A stretch of 64,000 nt of DNA. It comes from Echeneis naucrates (taxonomy: Eukaryota > Chordata > Actinopteri > Carangiformes > Echeneidae). Numbering within the stretch: position 1 is the stretch's first letter; every line of letters starts with the position of its first letter. This document shows positions 1-19,853 of the stretch, piece after piece. Location: positions 5,937,764 through 6,001,763 of the forward strand of contig NC_042524.1 in the NCBI RefSeq assembly GCF_900963305.1, in the 5' to 3' direction. Below the pieces are notes generated by a model. It made no database searches. It was not told the DNA's origin and worked only from the letters and a program-made list of their open reading frames with translations. The position numbers were made by a program, and so were the translations under genes.

Positions 1-438
1 ACACATTTTATGGTGATTTCATTTGCTGATGATATTTAGAGTGAGTAGTAGTAATAAAAAATGCACATTAGGTTTCCGGATATATTTACACAGCCTCTTT
101 GCACAGGTAGCATGTGGTCCCCCATTGCATTGGTTGAGGTCTTGATTGGAACAACAGTTTATTTGGCTAACATCAAACTTTGTCACGATTGAAACCATCC
201 ATTTTCATCTGTATAACACAGATTCGGGTTGGTACGGGTCACTGAGATCCAAGTGATGAAGCTTAGACAATTACGAATTAAGAAAAGGTCTCAAACATCA
301 GTTGGATCCAAACTGACAGAATAAAAAGTACATTATGCAATTTATAAGGAAAACGACAGCAAATATGTCATCATCAGACAAACTGGCCCAGTAGAAAATT
401 ATTTCTTTATCTCTCTTCCATTGATTCCATCTCTTTTA

Positions 439-582
439 TCAACACTGTACAAACCTAATGTGTTTTGTTTTGTGCTGCTGAAGCTGCATTTTTCCTGCTT
501 TGTCACTAGCCACATCAAGTACATCAATCGGCTTATGGGAGATGATGCCCACTGCTTGAGTATATTTGTTGTCAAGCTTTCC
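439..582 (-). other. Unidentified 47-codon open stretch
   Basis: On the minus strand a frame reads GKLDNKYTQAVGIISHKPID and continues to HIRFVQC before a TGA. The composition looks protein-like rather than random, but the stretch has no start codon of its own and I do not recognise the family. It could be a terminal exon of a gene outside the window, a relic, or chance. A different frame over the same bases is also open (399-653) and looks less protein-like. Confidence 0.2.
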
Positions 583-1764
583 TTATATAGTCCAGAAATT
601 TGAGACTGAGAGAGAGGCAGACCAGGCAGGACAACAAAACCTGGACATGTCAAAGGATGTCTGTGGGGGCTTTAGGATTCACCTAGACAGCTTTCAGTAT
701 ATTTTTAAATCTGAAGCCAAATGTATCCCTTAAATCAAAAATAAAAAGGTGCTTTGCCGTGTGAGTTAGTTTTACTCACCAAAAATATTGAGCATATCAT
801 CTAAGACCATAAAATACTCTCAAGGATACAAGAGTTATGAACCTAGATGACTCTCATCGGACCTGGCGTACACAGCCCATAAAAACTCAAGAAACATTCA
901 AGCAAATAGCAGTGCTCAAATTCCAAATGTGTCAACTGTAAGGAGTAGGCAGGAATAAAATCAGGAGCAACGTCAACAATAAGCTAACATGGCAGGCGAC
1001 CACAAACAGAGAAACCTCAGCACTCAAAACCTAAAGGAGTCTAAAGGAGTACATTAAGAGGAGGACATTAAGACCTTGTGCTGGGCATCATGCCAGCAGA
1101 GAAAATAACAGGAGGTGAAGTTCAGTCAAACCCTACTCGAGTAAAAGAATAGTATTCAATATTTACCTTGCTCATTCTCAAATTACATCTAAGAGTTAAA
1201 AATAAAGTAATAAAGCCATTTTTCACAGTTGTAAAATGTTCTAATTCAACCATCAGTGTTATCATGTGACACTAATTGTGGGTTGCAACTTGTAGTAAAA
1301 AAGCGACTTTACACAAGAATGTCAGACACTTTGCCTTCTTCCTCACTTTGATCTCTACAGAGAAAAAACTGAAATGTGAACAGTAAATAATGAATAAAAG
1401 GACAAAGACCTTGAGTTGAAGGTTTAAAGTCCCTGGTGACGTGGACATAATCTTAAATCATCCACTGACGTGGAAGAATCTCTGTTTTTTTCTTTCCTTA
1501 AATCAGGACTGTCATGGTTAATCCTGTCTTCTCTGCTTACCAGACTTGATTTTGATCTCATGTCCTGTATCACATTTCATGCTCGATTGTTACACATCAC
1601 AAGTTACATGTTTACAGAAAAGAACACAGACAATTTTACTTCAATCTGCTGTTACCAAAGAGTACGTATGGTGGATTTCATAGGTTAGGGGAGTAGGATG
1701 GAGAGCAAGTGTCTCATTGGAGGTTTGAGTTATTAGTTGAGATCATTCATAATAGAACTCAGTC

Positions 1765-1970
1765 TGTCCACCATTTTGGTCCAGACTAAAATATTTCAAC
1801 ATCTTGTGGACAGAACCACCATGAAGTCTGGTACATTTGCCCACTGGTGGTGACAAATACCTCAGCTACAATTTGATGGAGTGCTGAGTGACTTGGACCG
1901 CACATTGATGTCTCTCTTGGTGTGAATCTCTCTGCTTTATCAGTTAAAGGATCATCAGTTATGAACAAAA
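1765..1970. repeat. Possible degenerate teleost interspersed repeat
   Basis: The phrases around 'tccagactaaaatatttcaac' and 'accatgaagtctggtaca' resemble a sequence found widely in fish genomes, in which 'ccagactgaaatatctcaac' is followed by 'gccatgaaatttggtaca'. The match is from memory and is diverged, so class and ends are uncertain. Confidence 0.35.
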
Positions 1971-2509
1971 AATATCTTCAGTTTTTAAATAAATTTCACA
2001 GTCAAGTAAAAATGTACAGTGTTAAATACAAACTAAGCAACAAACGATTTAATTACCACATCCTCTGAATGTTTATGTTGAGTTTCTGGGTTCATGATTC
2101 TTGCTCATACTTATTACATAACTTATTCATTTGACTTTTGCAGCTATGTTAATTCACCAGCAACACAGTAAACAGACATAAAATATGAGTTCATTAATTA
2201 CACAGTTTTCTCTTTTCAAAATGTCAGTCACCAAGGACATTTTTTTGGATACCAGTGTTCCTTCAACAATCTTTTCTACGTAATAAGCAAGTTGTTAACA
2301 TGAATATTAACATAAATCAGTAATAAATTTATATACAATTATCTGTAAAAGTATTTTTCATTCAGTTTTGGTGTCTTAGAAAACTGACAATCTACAAACG
2401 GAGTCATCAGAATAACTCATTAACAAAACTACTAAACTTTTAACTTGCTGAGTAATTTTTTTGTCTTCTTGGCTGCTGTGAGGTCACATTTACACTGTAG
2501 GGCACTGTG

Positions 2510-4017
2510 CTAGAGTTGTAGTTTCTTATAGAGGTACACAGAACCAGAAATGTAGCCATCTTCCTGCTCTGACACGGCCCTCTCCCAGTCTTCCACATCA
2601 GTGGCCTGTACACAACTCCATAGCCCCTCTTCCTCCATCTGCTTCAGCTCAAGCTCTAAGGCGCTTTTGTACTCCAGATTGTCATGGTTGCTTCTGGTTG
2701 TCATGCAAACGTAGCCACCTAGTGGAAATAAGTAACAGTGCAGCGACCTAAAGTGAATCATTTCAACTGCAGAACTGCATCTCATAAAATCTTACCTGGT
2801 TTAGTGGATTTACACAGCTCTCTAATCACAGCAACTGGGACCTGCCCATCGCTCAGAGCTCCAACAATCACAACCACATCAAAGGAATCTGCTTGATGAG
2901 AAAGAGAGAAGAGGAAGAATAAGAGTTTCAATTTTAAATATAGCACAGCTCTAATGTTGCAGGCATTATCTATAACGCTTATCCGTGCAGGGAAGCGGAG
3001 GCAATTTCTTTCAATGACTATTAAAATGCAATTGTGGTATAAACATGTAATAAATCTGAAACAGCCGCCGACAGGAAACAATAACAAAGACACAAAACGA
3101 ATAATACCAACTGGTTATTACCCAGTGAATCATGATGATCAATGATCTGTGAGAAATAATAAACCATTAAATTACCACACTGAACGGGGAGTGTGCCCTC
3201 TCCCAGCAAGGACTGCTTCAGGTCCTGGTACAACCTGCTGTCTCTGGCCAACTTCAGCATAGCCTCACTTCCATCAATACCGACAAAATGTCCAAATCCA
3301 AACTGCTTCAGCTGCACAACAGAGTCAAATTGGTCAAAGTTAACATGGAGATAAAAAAAAAAAAAAAAAGCGAGAGCTTTTCTCCTGTTCTAAATCATCA
3401 GACCATGAAAAGGACAGCTCTAAATATTAGCTTTAATCCAAACAGATAAAATATACACAGTCATGAGAGTCTAGATATTGACTGTGTGTATCTATTAAAC
3501 ATGATAAATGTCAACATTGAGATCTTTTTTTTTCCCCCCAAATATTCAATACTAGTCAAATGTTTCATTATGCATGTCTAGGTAAATACTGATAAGTATG
3601 CAACTACTCATTTTGGCCAGTCTTGCCAGACTTTCTGCTTGTGAGTTCACCTGTTTGGCCACCAGTCCTGTGCCACAGGCCACATCCAACACAACAGCTG
3701 CTTCACGGTCACCAGTGAAATGGCAGGAGATGATGTTTGCTGCAAGACTTGGTGCACGGTAGTCCAGAAGAGCCACATCCTATTCCAAGAAAACCTTAAT
3801 TAGGGTTACGATTATGTGAAAAATGTATCTGCACATATTGTGTACTGAAATGAAATAATACTTTTGCAGTTATATGTTTTTTCAGTTATCTCACTTGATC
3901 ATAATTGTCCGCCCAACTGTTGTAGAAGTTGACCTTGTCTCTCGATGTGGTGTTCTTATGTGCTGATAAGATGAGTGTTTTCACATTTTCAAATGTCTTG
4001 GCAGAAGCCGACATCAT
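2510..4017 (-). CDS. mettl27: Methyltransferase-like protein 27 (WBSCR27 homologue), 5 exons, 229 aa
   Basis: Exons on the minus strand are 4017-3895, 3779-3651, 3311-3176, 2888-2796 and 2718-2510. Every junction is GT-AG and keeps one frame, giving 229 residues. The start is the first of two consecutive ATGs; an in-frame TAA sits directly upstream, so the N-terminus is well fixed. The protein has a class I S-adenosylmethionine-dependent methyltransferase fold. LDVACGTG (residues 72-79) is the glycine-rich SAM-binding motif I, GIDGSEAM (about 95-102) carries the acidic residue that follows strand 2, and FDVVVIVGALSDGQVP (about 132-147) is the motif-II region. FYNSWADNYDQ, YRAPSLAAN and the ALSDGQVP segment match human METTL27 closely. 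The substrate of this family is not established to my knowledge. The promoter probably lies between this gene and the merlin gene, which points the other way. Confidence 0.93.
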
Positions 4018-4341
4018 TTACAAGTCTATTTTAGAAAGAAAAAACAAGAGACAATTAAGTCATACGGCAATTACAATAAAAATAACAGATATCAGACCAT
4101 TTATTCCAGCTCTGTGTTCTTCTATCATTAGCAGTGAACCTTCATGCTCTATCAAGCAGGTCGCCTTATACATGTTTGAAGACTCCCATAAAAGAAGAGA
4201 TAAATGGATACAAAGAGATATGGAATGTGTACAACCTGAGACAAAATGACGCCGGATAGACAAAAAAAGTAAGCAAGTGGGCAGATGCACACTTTATTTA
4301 TCCCTGTAGACAAAATACTGTTTCCAGCAGCTCATATAGAT

Positions 4342-4367
4342 GTTATGTTCATGATCATGAACATAAC
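4342..4367. repeat. Perfect 26-bp palindrome
   Basis: The 13-base arm GTTATGTTCATGA is followed directly by its exact reverse complement, with no spacer. It lies about 325 bp upstream of the mettl27 start and about 800 bp before the first likely merlin exon. It contains two overlapping TCATGA/TGATCA steps. It could be a dimeric factor site or simply a chance palindrome in AT-rich DNA. Confidence 0.9.
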
Positions 4368-4839
4368 TCAGCAGCAGGAGTGGAGGAACTTTAACAGATT
4401 GGTGCACAGGTACCTGTTAAATACAACCTGGTCAGATTTATAGTTATTCTCCAAGTGATTTAGCTTGTGTTGACCGAGCTGTGAAATGATACTTTCTGCA
4501 ACCTACCTGCTTTAAGATGTCCTAATAAAGTTCATGCATATGACTTAGCTACCTACAGCCACCACGGCTGTTGCTTTCTCTGTGAGTCCCTGCAAAATGC
4601 TGTTTCAGAGAGGCTTCCCAAACATTATGGACAAATATTAAAGCCCTGCCATGTGTGCTAAAAGGCGAAGGCGCATTAATCCCTCAGTACAGACTGTCAG
4701 GGTGACGAATGCTGAAGGAACATTTTTACTTTTTCTTCCTCCTTCTTCTTGTTTTTAATCAACTATCGGAACCGCAGTCGTGTTTTTGTTTTTTTGTTTT
4801 TTTGGTACCTCGTTTTTGTGTTCATAAGAAGCAGTCAAA

Positions 4840-5300
4840 CTTCCCCGCTGCAGCTTTCACGCCACCGACAAGCCAACCTGTTTTAACCTCGGCACTTCCG
4901 GTTTCCCCAGCCTGCCGCGCATGCGCGGTGTCCGTATCCCGAGCTGCTGTTCGTGTCTCCACCTGTAGAGTGGGAGTCAAAACAAAAAGTCTGCTGGAAA
5001 GTCGGGCTGACTTTTTAACAGCAAGCTAACCAGCTAAAAAAAAAAAAGAAAGACAACTAAAAACACAACAAAACAACAAAGCTAGCTGTCGGCAACCTTA
5101 GCGAAACAGTTTTTACTTCTACAAAGGACTCGATCGCTCGGCGGATCTCATCATGGAGGAAAAGTTTGGCTCTATCTGCGACTTGTTTTGGTCCGTTTTC
5201 GTGGCATAGCTGGGAAGCTAACGCCTTTTAGGTAGTAGTAGTTAGCTTAGCATCGGGCTCAACAAAAACCCCAGCCTTTCTCGAGTCTTCTTGGACGGTA
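4840..5300 (+). promoter_or_regulatory. CpG-richer promoter and 5' leader region of the merlin gene
   Basis: CpG density rises here against a CpG-poor background (for example cctgccgcgcatgcgcggtg near 4911-4930). No TATA box is evident. A leader exon must lie here, because the first coding exon of merlin is preceded by a clear acceptor (tctttccacag, ending at 5559). Donor candidates are TTAG|GTAGTA near 5230 and GACG|GTAAAG near 5297. The same region may also serve mettl27 in the other direction. Confidence 0.5.
5153..5209 (+). other. Possible upstream ORF in the merlin leader
   Basis: ATG at 5153 opens an 18-codon reading frame (MEEKFGSICDLFWSVFVA) ended by TAG at 5207-5209. The context gate is tcATCATGG, with G at +4 but C at -3. 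If the transcript starts upstream of it, ribosomes would meet this ATG before the merlin start. Whether it is transcribed is not shown by the sequence. Confidence 0.35.
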
Positions 5301-5586
5301 AAGGCGTCTTATTTTTCTCCCTGGTAATGAATCATTTTCATTTTAAATGCATGTGGTGTTCAATAAAGAGATAAGAGCTATTTCCTCTGCACACATTTAA
5401 TTGGTAACCTCCAAGGTCCAATAGCACTCAACTGCAAAGACTGTCCTTCTCCAAAGTTCAAAGATATAAATAAAATTAAAATGCTGATATTGAGTTTTTA
5501 GCTTATCATTTCAAAATGCCGTGTTTTGTCCTAAAAGCAGTTCTGGTCTCTTTCCACAGCAGTATTTGACAGCAACAGCCTCAAAG

Positions 5587-13053
<7,467 letters not shown>

Positions 13054-16000
13054 TCCCAGAGCAGCAAGATGAGGAAAGAGGGCCGCCACTGTCGTCATGC
13101 AGTATTTTCTCAACACGTGTGGTTCTTTTTTTTTTTTTTTTTTTAACCTGACTGAAATTAACAGACACATAAATTGTGACTGTGTGCCTTCAGCAAACTT
13201 TTGATCTATCCTCAGCAGCAAGCAGCGACTAGTTCGCTGCCTCACTAGATTTTTCCACCTGACACATGATAGCACCCTCAGTATTTAATGAACACATTAA
13301 TGTGTGCCATATATCTAACACTGATTCAAGAGATGGTGCTGAGGATGGATGTGTGAATGACGCTTTATTGATGTTTTCTAATGCTTTTAGTGGATGCTTT
13401 GTTACGGGATGTGCAGATCGAAAGTCAAGCCCTAATGACAAGTTATTCATTAATGCCATAATGAGATAAAGAGTTTTTGTTTGATTCTTTTTTAACGTCA
13501 GCTTTAGGCAATGTTTCTGCATAAGATGTAATTAGGCAAATTATCCTTTTCAGGCCAAGGGAATTTCAAAAAGTATCCTGAAATTTTTGTGAGTAAAACA
13601 GCTAAAACCAGCAGCGCTTTTCTCAAATCTAAGTGACCGATCTCCGATTGTAGAACCTGTTGTTGAATGTAGCGACGAGTACTAAATATGCACTAAATAT
13701 CTCTTTGTCAATGATATTTAGAGTCAAAATTACAATTGTGGTCTTGCTCACAAAAGTGATTTAAAAAAAAAATACAGTCATTGCAATTAAAACTCCAGAT
13801 TGACTGAGTGTGCAGGGACATTGTCTAGAGGTGTCACTCCAGAAAAATCAAGACTCAGAGTTGCGGTTTTTGTTTTTGGTTTTTGAATTGTATTTTCTTC
13901 TGTTTCTATTACTGAATTAATGAACTGCCTTTACTGATAACAACACATTTTCCTTTGGTAGTTTCTAGTACCTCATGGTAGTTAACATTAATGTAGTGTA
14001 CAATTACAATCTTGAGCTGTCACATTTCAAGTTTTATATTTTGTACTCTAGACTGTTGATGTGCCTTGAACTTTATTTTTTACGATTATGATTTAAGTTA
14101 CTGCGAATGATCTCACTGTGCTCATGTGTCTTAGCATTGGAGGTTTCAAGAGGGTTGGGCTGATTACAGAATAGCAGACTTTCCTTTCTTTTTCTTTTTT
14201 CCTTTCTCAGGGCTAGTGTTGGAGACAATCACTGTTTTTCCCCTGAGATATACAGACTGCTATATGTTCATGTTTACCTTTTTTCAACAGGCTGTTTTCA
14301 CTTAACTTGGATAAGTCTAATAGTTAATATTAAATAGCACTAGATGCATTTGGACATGGCAGTAAGCTATTACTCTACTACACTACTCATTGCGTTTTAA
14401 AAAGGGAGAGGCAGGATGACAAATCCACAGCCAGAGATTCTGATTGTTTGTTTATTTGGATCCTACCATTAGAGCAATAGAGAATTGGCTCATTATTGTC
14501 TTCATTGACTGTCAAATACTGTTGTGCTAGATGTCCAAGTTTTTCATCAACTCATTGCATAATTGCTTTAGTTTGCATTTTTAACCTTATTTATTTGTGC
14601 TATAAATCCTGAAATAACATCAGCACACACATTTCGTCGAGGTCTTTCAATGTGGGTATTTTTTCTGTAAATTAATATTTGTTTTAATTTTCCTGCCAAA
14701 TTCAATTCTATTGTTAAAGCTGTTGTGCGTTGGAGGATTACAGGTTTACTCTGAAGTGATAAAAATGGTTCAAATTAATAAGCACAAGAACGTTTTGTGA
14801 ATGAATTGTAACATGAAGTTATGATATTTCAATACAACGGTGACATCATGATAAAATGTTTCTATCTTGAATGGATTCAAGTCAGCGACAGAGTGAACAT
14901 CCATCTGCTGAATACGGATCTTTCTTTCTTTCTTTTTTTTTAGAAATTTCTCATCTTCATTTGCATACACACCAAAATGAGTACTTACTGTTAACTGGAC
15001 CTTCGTCTGGTTGGTGGTGGGTGCCATTTTGGAAAACAGTAAGACAGATTTGGATAAGGATGAATTGTGCCAAATGTCTCGTACTCTTGAGCACTGCAGC
15101 CATTTGCATTTATAACACTTATAACAGTAGTACAGTCTGTTGTTGAATGGCCTGGATTGTTCAAAGGTCTTTTGAAAAGACCTGCTCCCTCACCACATAA
15201 GTCTGAAAATTTACAGTTCAGGTAAAACATGTGCATTTAATTTAAACTTCCACTACATTGTAGTTGTACTCATATTTAGTGAAGCTCCAGTGCAGCCAGT
15301 CATCACTACAGTCAGCATTAACTTTGCACATTTAAGGGGAAAACTACTTGCAGGGAAAGCATGAATGGGTCAAGGAGACAGAGTCCTCATTCACCAACAG
15401 GATTTCACAGTTGAGTGCGGTATGGGAGAGCCGGTTTACTGTCAGGGAGAAAATGTGGAGCCTGAGTAAGGCTTTCCAGGAGAGCTGTGAGATAAGAGAC
15501 AGTTCTACTGGTGAGGGGAAAAAAAAGGCCCAAAGGCCCGAGGCAGAGCAGAGAGGGGAACTGAGGGACTGATCCTGAGCTGGTTGTGATGTTTCATTTC
15601 ATGGCACTAAAGTAAATATTCTGTCAGTAAACCACGTAGTCACGATGTGCATTTTAGATATTTAGAGAGAATAAGCACAACTTACAGGTACCGACATCCT
15701 GCCTGTGATACAGTGAGACAAATAGCAAAGCAGTCAAGAAGAGCACGCAAGTCACAAGTTGAATTAACTGAATTTCCTGGCCAGCTGGTATTCTGGGACA
15801 TCAGCTCATTTCATGAATTTCATGGAGATGCTGTATTTAGATTGCTGGTCGCCTGAAGGGACACAACTGGTTTGGTTTAGTTCCAACCTTTTATCTCAAA
15901 CACCTTGAAGGCACTCTCCTCCCATGTGGAGGGTTTAAAATAGAAATAAACAAAAAACTGAAAAGAATAGTTAACGGAATCAATATGTACTTAGACTGGA

Positions 16001-18256
16001 AGCACAGTCTCCTAAACGAAAGACCTATAAGGACTTTATAATCCATTCTCCTGCCACAGCTCAACACTCTTTTCCCAACATATTTTACGTTCTCTTACTT
16101 ATATTCTGTCTGCCTTTGATGAATTTTTTTATTGCCAAGAGAAAGGACAGTTACATTACATAGCTTGCTGAAACATATTATACACGTCTTGTGGCAATGC
16201 ACGCAGAAATGAAAGATCACAGAGTAGAATTAGGCCGGCAGGCTGTACATTTCACCCTCGTGTGGCAGAGATCAGTATTACAAAGCGAAACACACAAATC
16301 CTGCCAAAAAAAAGTTTGTTTTGATGATTGAATGCTGAGTAACAGGGAACAGGCATTGTTTACTCTAAATCCTACTCAACACATCCTTTCCTCGTTTTGA
16401 GGTAAGAAAGGTATTTTTAGAATTCATTTTTTTGTGACAGCATTTCCTGCTTTGTATCTTAACTGACTTAAATCATGTCTCGTGTCTATCCACCATAATC
16501 ATCAGCTGATGTTTTCTTTTTTCTGTTCAGGGCTGGTGCAGGTCTCAGATCTGTCCCTTTGAATCCCAAACTCACTCACTTTAGGCGCATGTGTACCACC
16601 GACTCAGGCCTCTGCTGCTCCATTAGACTCTCACCTCTCTGTGTTTGTGTTTTGCAGATGAAAGCCTCTGGTTTGGGGCACTTTTCGGGGATTGATGGAA
16701 GTGGGACCATGTTGTAGATGGCCATATATACAAGACTGTGTCAAGACCTCAGATAATCTTGTCTGGAGCAGCAGTGCCAACCTGAACCAGCAGGCAGCTC
16801 AGGACCTTCAGGGGGAGTTTACTAAGTTTTCTTTGTCCACACAGGAGCAGAGGTGAAACCGATTCTAAACACCAAGTCCTCTTTGTTCACAACAAAGAGG
16901 CATTTATTTATCTCGCTCTCATACATACATATATATATCAAGACTGTGTAATGTTTGTTTGTTTTTTCATGGGAGTAAGTAGCTACATAAGTTATAAGTT
17001 ATGACTTACAGTAAGTTTTAGTAAGTAAATCTTCACAGCAAAAATTTCAGGGAAAATGTGCAAAAGTATGCAGATGAGGAAGAACAGCATCACTGAAACA
17101 ACACAGCCACGACAATGTGTGGTCAGATTGCTTTAACATCCTCTGAAATAGCTGAAAGGGAACAAAAGTATAATTAACATTAACTGAATTTTTTTGAAGC
17201 CCCATCAATCCAGTGATATTACCTACTGTTACCTACGACAATCAAAACATTCATTAGCCTGCTTTTTGAAACGTTCTTTCTTTAAACATTTTGTATACAC
17301 TCTCAGAATTTAGTAAAAAAAAAAAAAAAAAGGCCTGTGTCTATCCATAACACAAAGTCTTTCTTGGAGTAAAACTTTTGTATTTTTGTGACATTTGTGA
17401 CATCGCATCTGATTAAAAATAAATAAATAAATAAAAACACACGTTCAACAACTCGATTCTCTGAAATTCATCTTAAATCCTCTGCAAACACATTCTTTGC
17501 TCCTCTTCCAACAAGGGACACATCCACTGTAAACAGACTCTCTGTCTAACCAGTTTGTCCTGTCAATTTAAATAGTCGAGAGGAGGACTGATAGTGTGCT
17601 AGGGATTTTGAAAGCAGCTATTCAGCTTAGGTCTGACATTTCTGCTTGTTTAATACATTAAATTGAAGAAAGACTGTGACTTACAATTCAATTTTTTTTA
17701 TTAAAAGGTGAATGTATTTGTCCAAAAATATTTGTTCAAATAAAAATAAAACAAAAGATCAAATTTCAGATCAACACATGAATCTTTACAGAACCTACTG
17801 TTGACTATAAGAAGCAACTCAAAGTGTTTTTGTTCTTCATGGAAATACAGCTCATCAAATAAAAACTGGAGAGCCAGCAATTAAAACTAATGACGAGAGC
17901 TGTCTTAAATATGTGTCATAACACACACTGAGTTCACATTCCCGTAATGCCAACAGAAACTGAATCTCCAGCCTCTTTCAGGGCATTTAAAGAATCAGAA
18001 AAATAAGCTACTAGCTGAATTAATATTTCACACTCAGCATGTCGAAGTTCATGATTCCAGACATTCACATTTCAAAATTACAACAAATGTAATATACTTC
18101 ATTTCCACCTGGGTATCGTAACATCAACATGCAGTCATAAAATAAGATAAGACATTTAATACAACAACTACTTCTCAAGAACTTCTTGAACAATTAATTT
18201 CTGTATTTGCTATTATGTGTAAACATAAGTGCGCGTGTGTGTGTGTATGTCCATTA
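13054..18256. other. Merlin 3' UTR followed by intergenic DNA
   Basis: The first part, of unknown length, must be merlin 3' UTR; no clear AATAAA could be tied to it. The rest, up to the stop codon of the first claudin, shows no exon that I can support. It carries poly-T and poly-A runs and one 10-bp stem-loop (listed separately). The downstream end should also contain the 3' UTR of the leftward claudin that ends at 18257; a reverse-complement AATAAA occurs near 17700. Confidence 0.6.
16878..16900. repeat. Perfect 10-bp inverted repeat with 3-nt loop
   Basis: CCTCTTTGTT, then CAC, then AACAAAGAGG. It could form a small hairpin if transcribed. No run of T or other signal around it gives it a role. 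Confidence 0.85.
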
Positions 18257-19198
18257 TTATAGGTATGTTCTCGTTGGATTTGAGGAGGCATCCTCATTTT
18301 CACTCCTGACTGATAATTCCTCCTCCATGTCAGCTTTTTTCAGCTGAGACTTTGTAGACGGAGCTTCACTCTGCTGAGATTTGGTTGACGCTGGTCTCTT
18401 CAGCTGAGACTTTGTTGATGGTGCCCATGACTGTTCTGAATCAGGCCCGTTGTCCCAGGGAGGCCTCGTGTAGACCTGAGGCTTGATGGCTGGCGCCTCT
18501 TGGCTCTGAGTCCTGGAGAACACAGCTCTCACAGGCTGGGGTTTGCGCTGAGAACCTGCTTGGCTGGACTCGTTGGAGGAGCGAACCACCAGGTAGCGGA
18601 CGGAGGGGCTTTTGTCAGCGTTGTGGGCTTTCAGGGGACATGCAGAGCTGATGAACAAACCTCCTCCCAGAATGAGCAGGATGGACGCCCCCCAGCCAAT
18701 GTAGAGGCAGGCCCCGATCTCCCTCCGCTGAGCATCTATGGAGGCGCTGTAGAACCTCTTCACCACGGCTCCGGCCGTCCAAGACGTGGGAATCAAACAC
18801 AGCACCCCTGTGATGATCAAAACCACCCCTGCTGCTACAGCTACCTTTCCCTTAGCCCTGTCTCCTTCTTCATACAAGAAGATGGTGCACTTCCCGCCAA
18901 CGAAGGCCAAAATGAGGCCGATGGCCCCTGTAGCGATGGCGAGGACGGTGAGAGCCCTGGCAGCCTGCAGGTCAGCGGTGAGAGCGAGGAGGGACTCGTA
19001 CGGCTTACACTGGATCTGCCCCGTGCTCTGGACCACACAGTTCATCCAGATGCCCTCCCAGATGGTCTGGGAGGTGACGATGGTGCTGCCCACGAAGGCT
19101 GTGACCTTCCACATTGGCAGCAGGCAGCTGATGATGACCCCTGCCCAGCCCAGCAGGCACAGGGCGCTGGCCAGCATCTGCATCCCCATGGAGGCCAT
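18257..19198 (-). CDS. Claudin with a long repeat-bearing cytoplasmic tail, 313 aa
   Basis: A single-exon claudin on the minus strand. Four membrane segments fall near residues 8-28, 81-101, 121-141 and 164-186. The first extracellular loop has the claudin signature W30, G49-I50-W51, C54 and C64; the usual middle Leu of GLW is Ile. CxxxLL palmitoylation-type cysteines are sparse after TM2, where GGKCTIFLYEE replaces the common GGKCTNC. The tail is about 125 residues, against roughly 25-30 in the other short claudins here, and contains three near copies of a ten-residue unit built on PSTKSQLK (APSTKSQLKR, PASTKSQQSE, APSTKSQLKK). It ends in -RTYL, a conservative variant of the PDZ-binding -YV. 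The start MASMGMQM aligns with claudin-4. The tail should lie in the cytoplasm and is rich in Ser/Thr/Lys/Gln, so phosphorylation and scaffold binding are plausible but unproven. Copy name not assigned. Confidence 0.93.
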   Translation of the reverse strand: MASMGMQMLASALCLLGWAGVIISCLLPMWKVTAFVGSTIVTSQTIWEGIWMNCVVQSTGQIQCKPYESLLALTADLQAARALTVLAIATGAIGLILAFVGGKCTIFLYEEGDRAKGKVAVAAGVVLIITGVLCLIPTSWTAGAVVKRFYSASIDAQRREIGACLYIGWGASILLILGGGLFISSACPLKAHNADKSPSVRYLVVRSSNESSQAGSQRKPQPVRAVFSRTQSQEAPAIKPQVYTRPPWDNGPDSEQSWAPSTKSQLKRPASTKSQQSEAPSTKSQLKKADMEEELSVRSENEDASSNPTRTYL

Positions 19199-19828
19199 GC
19201 TGTGATGGAGCGAGGAAGACCTCTCAAGCTATCTGAGACTTCCCAACAGAAGTGCTGTCACGTGTTTGTTCTCCCTTTTGTTTTCACTCCTGGTCTCTCC
19301 AGAAACTCTTCTATCTTCTCTTCAATCCTTTCAGTCAGTCTGCGATACTGCAGTTTTCATACACATCCATTTTTGTGCATATCTCAACCGTGTCTCAGGA
19401 AGACAGAGCCCTTTCTGACTAGTTACCTGACTCCAGGTGTGTCTCAGTTAAGCCTCAGTCCCTCCCCTGTCTGTCTTTTCTCTCTCTTTGTTCTCTGCTT
19501 ATGTCGTATTGGTCAGGTGTTGATGCACCACACCTAGTCAGTGGTGAGGAGAAAGGGGAGGAGGTAAACAAAATAGAGAGATGAAACGGCGAAACCGTGA
19601 CATCATTTCTATTTCTGCCCTCATCATCTTTGTCCTATGAGATTATATTGGAAGCAATTGATGAAGCATTTGTCTATAATAGTCTCTCTCATTGGAATGC
19701 GAATGAATGATGTAATTGTGTTACAAAAGGAGAACAATGTGGAGCACAGTGTCCTGAGAGTAAACCAGTTTCATCCTAGCAGAGTTTACGGTGCAGAAAA
19801 ACCCGTTTCAAATATGCAACACCCCCCG

Positions 19829-19853
19829 CACACACACACACACACACACACAC
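19829..19853. repeat. (CA)n microsatellite
   Basis: About 12 CA units in the spacer upstream of the 313-aa claudin. Confidence 0.95.

Larger units (their letters stand above)
1..2509. other. Gene-poor AT-rich stretch downstream of mettl27
   Basis: No convincing exon was found on either strand. The stretch should contain the mettl27 3' UTR at its right end, because that gene runs leftwards and stops at 2510. It also holds a degenerate interspersed repeat near 1765-1970 and a short unidentified open stretch at 439-582, both listed separately. The remainder looks like ordinary intergenic DNA. Confidence 0.6.

Noticed and set aside
18500-19537. 345-codon plus-strand frame
   Set aside because: Antisense to the 313-aa claudin; Pro/Gly/Asp/His-rich composition is what the reverse strand of a claudin gives, and it has no family resemblance.
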